The notes below the pieces were generated by a model that saw only the letters and a list, made by a program, of their open reading frames with translations, had not been told where the DNA came from and did no database searches. This document shows positions 11,741 through 24,050 of a stretch of 64,000 nucleotides of DNA, piece by piece. The position numbers and the translations under genes are program-made. Positions within the stretch are counted from its first letter, which is position 1. Each line of letters opens with the position of its first letter. The DNA lies in contig NW_026634114.1 of assembly GCF_024868665.1 (NCBI RefSeq), positions 11,941-75,940 of the forward strand. The letters are read 5' to 3'. The stretch comes from Triplophysa rosa. Lineage: Eukaryota > Chordata > Actinopteri > Cypriniformes > Nemacheilidae.

Positions 11741-12268
11741 TCTAAATGATTTTTTTAATAATATTTTGTATTATTTATTTTACAATATCATGTTACTAGA
11801 ATACTTTTAAATTAAAATCTAAGATCACTACTAAAAGCAAGTGAACTTAATGTGGTACTGTACCTGAATAAAATGTTGAAAGCAAAACTGAAGTAGAGAT
11901 TTGTCAATAAAGCTGCCAACAAAGTGTCCATCTTCTTTAAATTGTTCAAAATGATCCATCCAAAATTGAATGCATTGGCTTCTCAGCGTTGACCACCATC
12001 GTTCAATTCTTTGATGTCCAGTGCTTGGACCAATTGTGACACATTCTGCATTTGCAGCTTCTCTGAAAATTATCTGCATTTCTGCTATATGATTATTTTC
12101 AGTTCCATGGTCAATTCGGATTCTTTGCGGGTAGCCGTTATTTTCATAACAGCATTTACGAAATAACCGGCAATTACTCGTGGGTCATTGTTAGTTTTGT
12201 TGGGCTCAAGCCAGATGATTTTTCTGGAAAAACCATCGATGCATCCATTTATACATATTCCGTAAGGT

Positions 12269-12293
12269 ATGAAGGCATTAAAATGCCTTCATA
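12269..12293. repeat. 25-bp palindromic insertion
   Basis: The insertion, with inverted ATGAAGGCAT arms around a TAAA core, is flanked on both sides by GTAAGGT. Removing one GTAAGGT and the insertion restores the conserved reading after the DKLKPY block of the integrase relic. Confidence 0.75.
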
Positions 12294-12787
12294 GTAAGGT
12301 TTTAGTTTGTCATAACCGTCAATATGCCAAACATAATTTGGACCACGACTGTTACACGCGTCGACCCAGACGACCACGCGAACGAAGATCCACCCCTTGT
12401 CCATCTAACAGGCGCATCAACTGGCGGACAGTTTCTCTGTCCATGATAATCCCATACATCCAGCATCGTAAGGACATTGATGCATCCAGCTATAGCCATG
12501 TTGACGTCCAGATGTTTGCAGCTGTTGGTGAATAAAATATGAGATATTGAGAAATATTTATTGCCTCTCCGCCACAACCTCTGTAACGTTCTTTCAAGAG
12601 TCCGGAGGCTTAGTTTTATATTGTGTGACTCCTCCAATAAAATCAAGATTTCTCTATTTGTGAAACCACAACGAAAATAATCCTCTATAATATTATCCAT
12701 TCCATTCAGCAAGGCTGACCGTGGACAGGCGCGCTATCAAGTGAATGTGACAGAAAAACATGAAATGCGAGACGTAAACTCAAAAGT

Positions 12788-13209
12788 AAGAGAAATAAAG
12801 TCGCAATTGTGAGATATAAAGTCAGAATTCTGAGATATAAAGTCGCAATTCTGAGAAACAAAGTGGCAATTCTGAGAAATAAAGTCGCAATTCTGAGAAA
12901 TAAAGTCGCAATTCTGAGATATAAAGTCGCAATTCTGAGATATAAAGATGCAATTCTGAGAAATAATGTCACAATTTGGAGAAACAAACTCGCAATTCTG
13001 ATATATAAAATTGCAATTCTGAGATGTAAAGTGGGGTTATTCGGAGATAAAAACTCAGAATTCTGAGATATAAAGACATAATTCTGAGATATAAAGTCAG
13101 AATTCTAAGATATAAAGTTGCAATTCTGAGAAATAAAGTCACATTTTTGAGAAATAAAGTCACAATTCTGAGATATAAACTCACAATTATTAGATATAAA
13201 GTCGCAATA
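12788..13209. repeat. 21-bp minisatellite, about 20 copies
   Basis: The unit is close to GAGAAATAAAGTCGCAATTCT, with AGATATA and AGAAAT variants. Because 21 is a multiple of three it yields long repetitive frames on both strands; these are not genes. Confidence 0.9.
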
Positions 13210-14234
13210 ACCGTATTTATTTTTTCTTACACTGCAGGCGGAATCAAGCTTCCATACTTTCCTCATCAGAACAGCAACAAATGGCTCCATCTAATACAAG
13301 TGCATGGCCATCAATTTAAGATTGTCAAAAACACATTTTAGCATTTATTGAGTGCAGTGGATCAGTGAATTTCATCTAAAGTGAATCTATACAATCTATA
13401 CAGTAAAAACAAGCTGCTAACTAAAACTTGAACTCCGATCAATTTGGTTGTGTCATGACCAACAGTTTCAGAAAGCTAACAGATAAAGTTGAAACTTTTT
13501 TACAAACATTGATTGGTTGACTTGAATGGGCAAATGTGAGTTTTTGAACCATCAAAAAAGACAATTCTCTTGCAGATGTAATACTTGTTCTCTTTTTTTT
13601 TAGTATATTGTATTAAAGTACTCTATTAAACCATTTCTCATTACGTTCCTGATTTTTTTTAACATTAGCTTCTTTTACTCCGAGAAGATGCAGCAGAAGT
13701 AGAAACTAGGTCATCTCAACTCACTCTCTTAAGGACTTTTATATATGCATTATATTATTTGTTCCATTTTATTTTGCATTTTGGAGTTACTTTTGATTTA
13801 AGATAGATATCATCGCTGTCGGGTGGAAATCTCGTAAATTTTATTTTCCATTATTATTATTGGTCACTTTGTTAACCACTACTGTAAGATTTTGGCATTG
13901 TTATTTAAATAAAGCCTTCTGAAAGTGACTGCTTTTACTTTATTTTCAGGCAAAAGGTGTTAATTTATACATCACTTACTATTATTTATGGTAAAATGGA
14001 GTATACAAAGATTTTACAATACAGCTTTTATTTTCTGTGTGTTAAGCATAATCACCTTTATAATTGTATTATAATGGTGTTAAATGACACAAAAATAACA
14101 CAAATTACATCAATTATAGTCTGGTGCTTTAAGATTCAAGTAGCAACAGGCTGTGTCACAAAATTGAACACTAAGTAAATATCTCTGAATGCTAATGTTA
14201 GCTAGCCATCTTTTTTTTCTCACTGTTGCTCTTG
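13210..14234. other. AT-rich sequence without recognised features
   Basis: No supported reading frame, RNA gene or repeat. Confidence 0.3.
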
Positions 14235-14440
14235 GAAGAAAAAAGTTTTGAAGAGCGAAAAAGAAAAAGTTTTGAAGAGCAAAAAAAAAAGGTTTTGAAG
14301 AGCAAAAAAAGGTTTTGAAGAGCAAAAAAAAAAGTTTTGAAGATGAAAAAAAAGTTTTGCAGAGCGAAAAAAAAAGTTTTGAACAACGAAAAAAAAGTTT
14401 TGAAGACGAAAAAAAAGTTTTGAAGAGGAAAAAAAAGTTT
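14235..14440. repeat. Short tandem repeat of 'gttttgaagagc' plus A-run
   Basis: About 12 copies of a 17-20 bp unit: GTTTTGAAGA(GC/CG), followed by a run of 6-11 A. It gives long low-complexity frames (F/L/K/S/E) on both strands. Confidence 0.85.
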
Positions 14441-14774
14441 CAAGGAGAGAGGAAAAAATCTGACAGGCAGAGAGAGACAGAGACAGAAAGTCTTCGGACT
14501 TAGGCTCAGGAAGGGTCTAGGACACTGTTTTTATTTCTCTCCCCGCAATTTTTTTTTCGCCTTGCGGTTCAGGGCCACCGTAGTTTCCTTATAATGGACT
14601 TCTGTGGGGAAGAAACGCGCAACGCGTATTTTATTACTTTTTTTTGTTTAATAAGGACTCGTTCTTTTAACAGCAGTTAGTGTTTATGACAAGGCTTGAC
14701 AGAAACGTGGGCTTACCTGGCCATTGTTTAGGTACGTTAAACCTCGTTTAGACGTACGTTAAACCTCATTTTAG
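14441..14774. other. Unassigned sequence
   Basis: No supported feature. It includes a duplicated 'acgttaaacctc' phrase at about 14734 and 14757. Confidence 0.3.
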
Positions 14775-15190
14775 AAAGTCAACTCAACTCAACTTTATTT
14801 ATATAGCGCTTTTTACAATTTTCATTGTTACAAAGCAGCTGTACATAAGACATATTGACTATAAGCAAAACAATTAAAGTTGTACCTGCAAAAAAAAGAA
14901 AAAGGTGAAAACACAGAAGACAGACATACCCACATACAAAACACTCCACACACACAATATGCACACGTACTAACACACATAGACATAGACACACACACAC
15001 GGACGCGCACGCACACACACACGTACATAGACAAGTAAGCGCACAAACATAGACACGCACACACACACACACGCACAGTGAGAGCACACATTTAAGATAA
15101 AGGAGAGAGAAGCACAGGTCAAATATAACAGACTATAAATTCCTATATGCAATATTAATTAAGTAAAACTTTAAAATTCTAAAGTTTAAA
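14775..15190 (-). mobile_element. L2-type LINE 3' UTR fragment
   Basis: On the minus strand it ends in ATATAAATAAAGTTGAGTTG, the GAGTT-repeat tail seen also at the 3' end of the L2 copy at 42535. The CA/GT-rich block at 14950-15075 is part of the same UTR. No coding part remains, as expected for a 5'-truncated LINE insertion. Confidence 0.75.
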
Positions 15191-16784
15191 GAGGATGAAA
15201 GTCATCCTCGTCTCCTTCCGACCGCAATTCAGGTTTACAAGCCAAGTTTTCCTCTGTTTCTCAGTCAATACTCACATTTCCCCCTCCATGAACATCCACT
15301 TTTGCTACACAATAAAAACACATTTTGGTTTAATCAATTTAAACAATCAAAAACAACGCAAAACATAGGTATTTTGAATTTGTGATAGGATTCAAATCAA
15401 ATTATTTAATACATGTGTAATACATAAGGGAGATAAATATGATTAGATAAACTGTAGGCCTTTCATAACGCGACAGCGTTGTGGGTCCGTGGGCGGCTAT
15501 AGACTACACCTCTACCACCGGCGATAATGGTACGATCCCGCTGCAAGCAAGCACATAAATGTAAAATTAGAAAAACAGGTAATTTTTGTGTTTGTTCGAA
15601 AATCACAAATTCTGAAGCAATTACTCAAACACGTATAATTACAAATGAAACTGAGAGACTTCATTGGTACTTCACAAATTATCCATTTGTGAAGTACTAA
15701 TGAAAATTGAAAAAGAAAGTTTGAAACCAATTTTCATTTGATTAATTTTGATGGTGAAAATTGAAAAAAGAACTGCAAAGCGTTACACGGACCCTCCTCC
15801 CACCAAGTTTCCAAATAAGGATATGAATCCGACCAGATGCGTCCTGTTTATAACCTCATCTCGATATTGAATGTTTTATTTCCGACGTAAAACGTTCCGA
15901 TGTACCGACCGAATTAATAGTGAATGTTGATTCAACATCAAAAATTGATTTACCACTAATATGCCTTTCTAACCGACTTAACAAAAGCCAATTTTCAATG
16001 TCGTTTTTGGGACAAATTTGGACCAAATTTAGACGGACCAAAAAAAGACCAATTTTCGACGTCGATTTTTGGGCTAAAAAACGCCCAGTACAGGCCGACT
16101 TGATTTAGCCCAAAAAAAGACGTCCAAATGACGTCTGGTGCTGGGTGGGAAAGGGGTTGCAATGCTCCAAAATTATGTAACATTAAATAATATTATATTC
16201 TGTTTAATATTTTTAGACTATATACTGTATTATTTCCTTGTTGATGTAGGAATTAATTCTAGGATTTTCTATGATTTTGTATTTGAATAGCCGTTGATAC
16301 AATATAAACTATAATGGAAAATAATTCTCTTATTTCAGGTATTACTAATAAATGCCACTCTTGTTGATGATTTTCTTTGCATGTTTGCCCTTAACAGATT
16401 ATTCAGCCTGTGTTGATTCACAAGCTTGACAGATGCTGATTTGGATGACAAAGTAATGATCAATACTGAGTCTGCTTGTTGAGGGGCTACATACTTAAAC
16501 AAAGGAGTTTTTTTTGGCAAAACAGGCTACTTGGACCAACCTGCCCTGATACACACCAAGCTATATACTCTTGACTGCATAGGTGGATAGGGTTGATAAT
16601 TTGGGAGCTCCTTCAAATTTAATCGTAATATATCTTTTATTCTTGATATATCTTAAGATTTATGTTTTTAATTGTTATTTTACAGAGGGTAAAACTTATC
16701 CTTAAGTGTATCCATATCAATATTTTTTATCCGATCATTCGCTATTAGCCCTCAGGCCTTTTACATTACTAGTGGCTAATGTTT
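15191..16784. other. Unassigned sequence with small hairpins
   Basis: A 13-bp-arm hairpin lies at 15668-15698 (GTACTTCACAAAT ... ATTTGTGAAGTAC), inside a segment bounded by inverted GGGTCCGTG (15483) and CACGGACCC (15785), possibly a decayed MITE. 15880-16150 repeats 'gacgt' and 'ccaattttc' phrases and ends in 'gacgtctggtgctgggtgg', resembling the end of a DNA transposon. No gene seen. Confidence 0.3.
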
Positions 16785-18232
16785 CAGACGTGTCTGTACC
16801 TCTGAGTGCAGATGAGGAAGCATTCAAGCTTCAGTCGGTGCAGTAGGAACTGGAGGCTGTGGAGAAGCAGGCACGGCTGCGAGAACGTAAAACAGCGCTG
16901 GAAACATCCCGGGCTGACGCTCACAAATCCGTGGTAAGTTTTCAACGCAAATGTAATACTACTCCTATCACTTCTACTCCACGTGTTTCTCTGCACATAG
17001 CCCAGGCTTAGAGAATGCAACCAGCCCAGCAGGCGAACTTCACTCCTGCACCGACACACCCACGGCGAAAGGCTCAGCCATTGTATCCGACACCTAGTCA
17101 GTTTAAAACTAGACTAAAAACTCATCTCTGTAATATAGCTTTACCTAACTCACCGATAACATTGTTAACTCACCTTAAGCAGTATAGTTAGCTTGTCGGA
17201 ACCAAACACACACACACACACACACACCCATCATAATGTGCAACTTTCTTACACTTTTTATGAGTGGCTGCCTCTACGCATATGCTAATATCAGTTTTTT
17301 TGTTTTTCATGTCCCATCGTCAGGTTCCCAAAGACACCAGAGGTCGTCAGTCCGAGCACCGGTTCTGTTCTGATGCTCCTCCCAGTCCAGCCAGACGCTT
17401 ACGATGATGGGCAATCCACCTGATGACAACTACAGCCACAACCTAGGATCCTGAGAGCACCAGAAGTCGTCAGTCTGAGCGCCGGTTCTGTCCTTATGCT
17501 CTTCCCAGTCCAGCCAGACGCTCGTGATGATGGTCAATCTACCTGATGACATCTACAGCCACAACCAGAATAATGTTGGACAGACCTAAATATCTTTTTT
17601 TTCTATCCACCACGGCTATTTCTGTAGAATCTTACAAGAATTGTTCTCTCTGTAGTTGCAGCAGTGCTATTTTAATATTCCAGAGAAGAACTGTCTCTTC
17701 CAGACTCAATTTAGGGTTTTTTTGTCCACTCTGACACACATACATCTATGGTGGAGTTTTGATTCCTAGCCACCGTTGCCACTTGAGTTGCTTACTCACT
17801 AGGAGACTTAGATTTTGCTTTTGTTTAATCCATAAATATAAATGACTTGAGTTCAACAACAAACATGCATGTTAACATACTTGAAAAAAAATATTCTTTC
17901 TGCATGTTTTGGTATTGTTGCAAATTGTTCTGGTATATTGTAATTTTAGGTTCTCAATCCTCATAACAATATTTAAAGTAATAATATACCTAGATTAAAT
18001 TCTTCAATTGAATTATTGACATTTTCTGACAATCATAGCATTTATTTCAGTTAAGTTTAATCAGTGTACATTGCATAGAGAAAAACTTACAATAATACCA
18101 TGTATCTTAATACAATATACTCTCTTTAATTCCCCCCTAGTATTTTCATTAAGTTTTTAATTATGATGTATGTAAAGCTGCTTTGCAACAATGTAAATTG
18201 TGAAAAGCACTATATAAATAAAATTGAATATT
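16785..18232 (+). mobile_element. Internally deleted L2 LINE (ORF1 start joined to 3' UTR)
   Basis: 16785-17080 encodes, with two stops, the coiled-coil start of L2 ORF1 (SADEEAFKLQSVQ, then ERKTALETSRADAHKS). At about 17095 the sequence switches to the LINE tail (CAGTTTAAAACTAGACTAAA), which also occurs after ORF2 at about 20826. The remaining 1.1 kb is 3' UTR, ending GCACTATATAAATAAAATTG at 18232. The rest of ORF1 and all of ORF2 are missing. Confidence 0.65.
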
Positions 18233-18349
18233 TTGCAGGTAAACATGTACTTGAATTTTTAGCTCATTGGTTAGGCACACTTATATTCATAGTTTAAAAG
18301 TATTTGTATAATATATATGTATAGATATGTGTCATCTTATTTGCTAAAT

Positions 18350-18547
18350 GTGTAAGTCAGGGATCTCCAACCTTGCTCCTGGAGAGCTACGGTCCTGCAG
18401 ACTTCAGCTCCAACCCGCTTCAGCACACCTGTCTGTAATTGTCAAACAACCCTGAACACCTTGGTAAGATGGTTAAGGTGTGTTTGATTGGGGTCGGAAC
18501 TGAAATCTTCTGGAGCTCTTCAGGGGTTGGAGACCACTGGTATAAGT
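18350..18547. mobile_element. hAT-like MITE with target duplication
   Basis: The element at 18358-18539 begins CAGGGATCTCCAACC and ends GGTTGGAGACCACTG, near-perfect terminal inverted repeats. It is flanked by GTGTAAGT and GTATAAGT, an 8-bp duplication with one mismatch. No coding capacity. Confidence 0.75.
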
Positions 18548-18734
18548 TATGTTAAATATGCAACATTGTGGTCATGTGAGACATTTGATTCCTTTGTATG
18601 TCCCACATATAACAGAATGACAATAAAACTGAGCTGACTTGAAAGTGCACACTCTGTACTTTTCATACTTAAAGAAATAAAGGTGGCCTCAAACATATTA
18701 TTCCCCACCAGTTTTCACCTGTTAACCTGAATCA

Positions 18735-20935
18735 AACACATACACTGTTTGTTTCACTGGCCTACGGCTGCAAATAAAACTCATTGTTACAAATATGGTA
18801 GAACAATAACTTCAACTACCAAAGATGTGTTTCTCGATAATCTGCCCGAATTGTCTCAAATCGCTAGCATGAGAATTAACGTTGAAGATCTTGACATTAC
18901 CACTGAAAATTTTAATTCGACCTTCTCGGTAACGCTAGACACAGTTGCTCCTCTACGTTTAAAGAAGATTAAAAATGGCAGCCCCACACCGTGGTATAAT
19001 GAACACACTCAGGCTCTAAAGAAAGCGGCCCGAAAAATGGAGCGCAACTTTAAGAAAACTAAATTAGAGGTATTTCGTACAGCATGGAAGGATAGAATTC
19101 GAAAATACAGGAAAGCCCTAAAAACTTCTAGATCCGGCTAATTTTCATCACTAATAGATGAAAACCAGCACAACCCTAGGTTTTTATTTAACACAGTGGC
19201 TAAATTAACAAAAACAAATCGTCAGTGACTTCTGATCCTGTATATCAGCATAGCAGTGATGAATTTATGAACTACTTCACATATAAAATCCAAGATATTA
19301 GATAAAAAATTATAACAATGCAATCAGAAGTGAAACCCACTGAACAAACTAACTACAATGCCTTTAAGGAGATAATGCAATTATTTTATACCGTAGATCA
19401 AGATGAGCTGTCTAAAATTATTAGATCATCTAAATCAACAACATGCATGCTAGACCCTGTACCTACAAATCTACTGAAAGAGATGCTCCCAGAAATTATA
19501 GATCCTATTCTTGGTATTATTAACTCATCTCTGACATTAGGACATGTGCCAAAAGCATATAAAGTGGCTGTTATAAGGCCCCTTGTCAAAAAACCCCAAC
19601 TCGACCCTAGGGAGGGAAAAGTAGCTTCAACTCAATTATGCTCCTTCCTCCAAAGGAATGAGATCAATGAAGAATTCCAGTACAGAGATTGCTTTGATCA
19701 GAGTTACAAATGAACTGCTATTGGCGTCTGACCGAGGTTGTATCTCGTTAGTGGTGCTGCTAGACCTTAGTGCTGCATTCGATACCATTGACCACAGCAC
19801 ACTCCTACATAGACTCGAAAATTACATCGGCATTAAAGGAATAGCTTTGAAATGGTTTAAATCTTATATATCCGACCGTTTTCAATTTGTAGCAATAAAC
19901 AATGAGGTGTCACGCAAATCGCAAGTCCAGTACGGTGTACCACAGGGCTCAGTCTTAGGGCCTCTGCTCTTCGCATTATACATGCTACCTCTAGGAGATA
20001 TAATAAAGCAACACAGAGTTAGCTTTCACTGTTATGCTGATGATACTCAACTTTATATTTCCTCCAAGCCTCATGAAACACAGCAGTTCCATCGAATAAT
20101 GGAATGCATAGTCGATATAAAAAACTGGATGAGTAACAACTTTTTATTACTGAACTCGGACAAAACAGAAGTGTTACTTATTGGACCGAAAACTGCTATA
20201 AGTAATAACCAAGAATACTGCTTAACTATTGATGGATGTTCCATAAAACCCTCGTCGTCAGCAAAGAATCTTGGCGTTCTATTCGATAGATAGTCTGTCA
20301 TTTGAGAGCCACGTCGCCAACACCTGTAAAATTGCATTTTTCCATTTTAAGAATATATCTAAACTACATCATATGCTGTCAATGTCAGATGCAGAGAAGT
20401 TAATTCATGCATTCATGACATCAAGACTAGACTACTGTAATACACTGTTAGGTTGTTGCCCTGCAGGCTTATTTCAAAAACTCCAACTGGTCCAAAACGC
20501 GGCAGCTCGAGTTCTTACACGTACAAAAAAGTATGAACATATTAGCCCGGTTCTGTCAACCTTGCACTGGTTACCTATAAAGCATCGCGTTAACTTTAAA
20601 ATCTTGCTTATTACCTATAAAGCCCTACATGGTTTAGCTCCTCAATACTCGAATGAACTCCTTTTGTATTACAGTCCTTAACGTGCATTACGCTCTCAGG
20701 CATCCTGTCAGTTGGTAATACCTAGAATTTCAAAATCAAGTGCAGGTGGTAGATCCTTTTCCTATCTAGCGCCTACACTTAGGAATAGTCTTCCCTGCAC
20801 TGTCTGGTAGGCAGACACACTCTGTCAGTTTAAATCTAGACTAAAGACGCATCTTTTTAATCTTGCATACACTACACTTCCATAATATAAATCGTCTGAG
20901 GGTTTAGGCTGCATTAATCAATCAACCGGAACCAA
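18735..20935 (+). mobile_element. L2-type LINE copy, 5' truncated
   Basis: The copy begins within the linker between endonuclease and reverse transcriptase and ends in tail sequence shared with 58160-58250 (minus strand) at about 20880-20930. Three-prime UTR sequence beyond that is absent. It shares long blocks with the second copy at 30142-30560, 36403-36477 and 40819-42297, so the two copies can be aligned to reveal insertions. Confidence 0.8.
18749..20681 (+). pseudogene. L2 ORF2 reverse transcriptase, frameshifted
   Basis: Frames at 18749-19141, 19318-19713, 19658-20293 and 20271-20681 together cover linker and RT. Motif A is LDLSAAFDTIDH at about 19760, followed by GVPQGSVLGPLLFALYM, and motif C is HCYADDTQLYIS at about 20030. 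These are diagnostic of CR1/L2-superfamily reverse transcriptases. Compared with the other copy, about 90 bp is missing near 19615. Frame changes and a stop at 19139 make it inactive. Confidence 0.8.
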
Positions 20936-22179
20936 AAACACAAGACCGGCTATGCACGAAAGCTTTGGTTAAAAAGTGGGGCCATTCCAACCATTAAAAC
21001 TTTGCTGGCGCTTCAGATTCGCAGCCTGTAAGTATGTTTTCATTGTAAAAGACTTTGTTACGGACTAATGTGAGTTAAGTTTGTCGTGTGTTTGTGATGT
21101 GCAAATGCAGACACGCGTGCAATGTGAAAAAAGACAACATAAGTCCTAATAATCAGTAATAATGTTCCAACTAGAGGCAACAAATGTCGTGTTTATAATG
21201 TCTTTTAATATTTAGTATTTATTTTGGGTCTATTGTCTGGCGTAACACTGGTTGATCAAGAAGGGCCAAAGCACTCGCGTTATTTATTATGTTACCATTC
21301 CCTGCTGTAATGCGAGCTTGTTTCTATCTCACACAAACTCTGTATGATGTATATGGTTGTTTGTTTATAGTCTTTATAACGTCGTATATAAAAGGTAAAA
21401 CAGTTAGCTCTAGTTTTTAACTATTTAACATCATATTTTTTTAATAAAACCTTACCAATCCTTTACATCCTCATCAAGTCGCGCTGGCAAAGTTGATGTA
21501 TCGGCTTGATCATCTTCATTTTCTGTATCAGATTCAGGCTCGAATTGACATAAGGAAGTACCGATGACATTTTATCACCTGTCAGGAGAATTGTGTGGGA
21601 ACATGATGTTCTGAATATGGTAAGAGGCATTACATTTCCGTGAAACGCTTGCAGTATTTGACCAATCACTACGCACTGGTTAACTGGCCAACCATAGCAC
21701 ACCTCGCTTTTCAGAGCGATGAGCTTTGTAAAAAATCAGCACGTTTCAGAGAGGCGGGGCAAAGAGGAGATACAAACATGCACGGTGTGTGGAAAATACA
21801 GCGTTTTTGAACCTTAAATCATGTATACACATTACATTACATCTAAAACAAATGATAATATTTGTTTTAGCCATGTCATTTGACCCCTTTAAGCAATAAC
21901 GGCACGCCAGTAGGTGGTGGTGAAGCTCAGTGGTCCAATGTCCTTGCACAAAACCATGTGTTACCACGTAATTTACGGGTTTACACGTCGTTTTTAACTA
22001 TGCGTTAACACGCAATTACACATTAAAACGTAATTACGTGTTAACCCGTTGGTTTCACACGTTTTGGCCCTTCTGGCCTTCCATACACTGAAAGCTTCCA
22101 GGATTTCTCGACACACGTACGCTCCGAAGCCTCGGCACAGAACGTAACATCACTAGCATTACCTAGTCTTATCAAGTTC
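20936..22179. other. Unassigned repeats
   Basis: 21590-21892 resembles a fish DNA element that ends TGACCCCTTTAA at 21892, with a TTAA at the edge. The opposite end was not found with certainty (a TTAA occurs at 20968). 21960-22060 repeats 'cacgtaattac/cgtgttaac' phrases. No gene seen. Confidence 0.3.
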
Positions 22180-22326
22180 CTGTTAGGTGTTTAGTTTTGT
22201 TATCCTGTTTCTCTTGTTTTTTATCCCCCTCGTGGAAAGTCGTTGTTCTGTTATCATTTCCCCATCGTGGGTCTTTATTTTGTCATTAAAGTTTTGTGTT
22301 TTGTACCTGCTGCTTGCATTTGGGTT
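22180..22326 (+). repeat. LTR end, interrupted by DIRS copy A
   Basis: The segment reads like the 3' part of an LTR: an ATTAAA poly(A) signal at about 22286, then TGCTTGCATTTGG. It resumes after the DIRS element at 28196-28218 and ends ATACGTGACA, a plausible LTR terminus. The left LTR edge is not defined. Confidence 0.45.
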
Positions 22327-22674
22327 CCCGTTGTGTCGAATCGACAGATGGGGTTTGCCTTGAGAACCTATCATCTTCTGACTATTTGGAAAAGGCCAAT
22401 GAAATTGGCGAATGAAATTTGCATGTCGGACTCCGCCCCGGATATCCGGGTTTAAAAGGAAGACGGCGTGCTCATTCATTCACCTTTTGTTCTTCGGAGC
22501 CTTCGTTCATGATGATCTTTTCTGAAGTTCCAAAATTGCTGGACCCTTACGACGTGGTGCAGCAGACTGTCCCTTCCTGTAGCGACTTCCCCTGGGCGTC
22601 TCGGCAGTTCCGGGGGTGTTGTTTTTTCCTTTTTTGTGTCTAAAAGAGCAAATTTCTCCAGCGTGGCACGCGCT

Positions 22675-24050
22675 GTTCTCGTGGGTGCAACGCGCTCATC
22701 GAGGAGGGGGACGGACACGATGTCTGCCTCAAGTGTTTGGGTCTCCGGCACACTGAGGCAGCATTTGTGGATACGTCATGCCCGCACTGCGGGCGAATAG
22801 CAACTCAGACGTTGCGGTCACGGGTAGCTGTGTTCTTTTTGGAAGCAGCCCCCACCTCATCAGCTTCCCGACCTAGGACCGCAGCAACTACGGCCCTGAT
22901 ATGGGGAGCTCCGTGAGCGGCAAACCGTCAGCCACAGGCTCGCGGACTGCTCGCGTCCCGTCTCGCTCGTCTGACCACCCCCGAGGAGACGGTCCAACCT
23001 TCTTGTTCCTCCGCCACGTACTCGGAAGTACGTGACGACGATGATATGTCGCTTGCAGCATCGGAGGGCGACCTATTGGCATCCAATCCCGACGATTCCT
23101 CGGAGCTCCCTACCCTGGGGGGTCGAGCCCAGGAAGAGGCGGATATCGAGATGTTGACCATGCTTTCCCGGGCCGCCGCGAGCATTGGGCTGCAGTGCAC
23201 GCTCGCGGCTGGATACGTGGTACATCGGGTCTGGGCGCGACTCCAAGCCGCGCCCGACCTCGGTCCCGTTTTTTCCTGAAGTGCATGAGGAGCTCAGTAA
23301 TACGTGGAACGCCCCCTTTTTGGCTCGTTTCCGTCAGACCAGCTCTGTCGCCCTCACTTCCCTCGATGGTGGGGCAGCCAGGGGCTATGTCGACATCCCC
23401 CAGGTGGAACGGGCGGCTGCCACCTGGAAGGGCTGGCCTAGACTCCCGTCCAAGGAGTTTTGGCACCTTTGGTGTCGAAGGCTTACGCTGCCACGGGCCA
23501 GGCTGCCTCCTCCCTCCACACCATGGCCATCCTGCAGGTCCACCAGGCCAAGGCGTTGAAGGAGTGTTCACCGACACAGTGTTAATGCAGGAAATACGCA
23601 CCACCACCGTTCTCGCCCTGCGGGCAACTAAGGTGACCGCGCGGGCCCTGGGTCGGGCGATGTCTACTATGGTGGTCCAGGAGAGACACCTCTGGCTCAA
23701 CCTTGCGCAGATGCGGGACGCTGAGAAAGTTCACTTTCTCGACGCACCCATCTCGCAGGGGGGGGCTGTTTGGTGATACCGTCGAGGACTTCTCCCAGCA
23801 GTTCTCGACAGTGAAGAAGCAGACGGAGGCCATTAAACACATCCTGCCCCACCACGACTCGGTCGCCTTCCGGTCTTCGAGATCCCATCTGCTTCCCAGC
23901 AGCCTCGGCCCTCCTCATCACTGGCTCCAGCTCCAGCGCCCCCTAGGCAGGCAGCCTCCCGGAAGAAGACGTTGAGGAGGAGACCACCGCCCCGTCAGCA
24001 GCCGCTGCGGAAGCAGAAGCGGCCCTAACGGGAGGACCCCAGGGAGATCA
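22675..24050 (+). pseudogene. DIRS gag, frameshifted
   Basis: An N-terminal C/H-rich motif lies at about 22675-22795: CNALIEEGDGHDVCLKCLG followed by an H and SCPHCG, probably zinc-binding. Later parts include FPEVHEELSNTWNAP and ARGYVDIPQVERAA (about 23270-23420) and ALRATKVTARALGRAMS (about 23620), both also present in copy B. The frame changes several times, so no full protein is made. Gag is expected to package element RNA. Confidence 0.6.

Larger units (their letters stand above)
11231..12712 (-). pseudogene. Integrase-core (rve-type) protein gene, disrupted
   Basis: Read on the minus strand, 12712 to 12560 encodes an N-terminal helix-turn-helix region (MDNIIEDYFRCGFTNREILI). Around 12340-12300, NYVWHIDGYDKLKP carries the first catalytic D. 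At about 12110, IDHGTEN carries the second D, and GHQRIERWWSTLRSQ at 12010 gives the E. The part at 11831-12079 ends at a splice-donor-like CAG|GTAC, and 11231-11449 supplies the last exon (CREDCIFKDYPCDEDVFQLC). This matches the single-copy-like integrase-core proteins annotated in many fish genomes, related to DDE integrases. Frame changes near 12495 and 12440, a 25-bp insertion and a SINE in the intron show it is not functional as read. Confidence 0.7.

Noticed and set aside
12706..13184. Long frames on both strands with repeated LRIATLF or LRNKVAI peptides
   Set aside because: They are produced by the 21-bp minisatellite, whose unit length is a multiple of three.
14110..14503. K/S/E- and F/L-rich frames on both strands
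   Set aside because: Low-complexity translation of the 'gttttgaagagc' tandem array; no start context or conserved domain.
14779..15152. Cysteine- and valine-rich frames suggesting a secreted protein
   Set aside because: They translate the GT/CA-rich L2 3' UTR.
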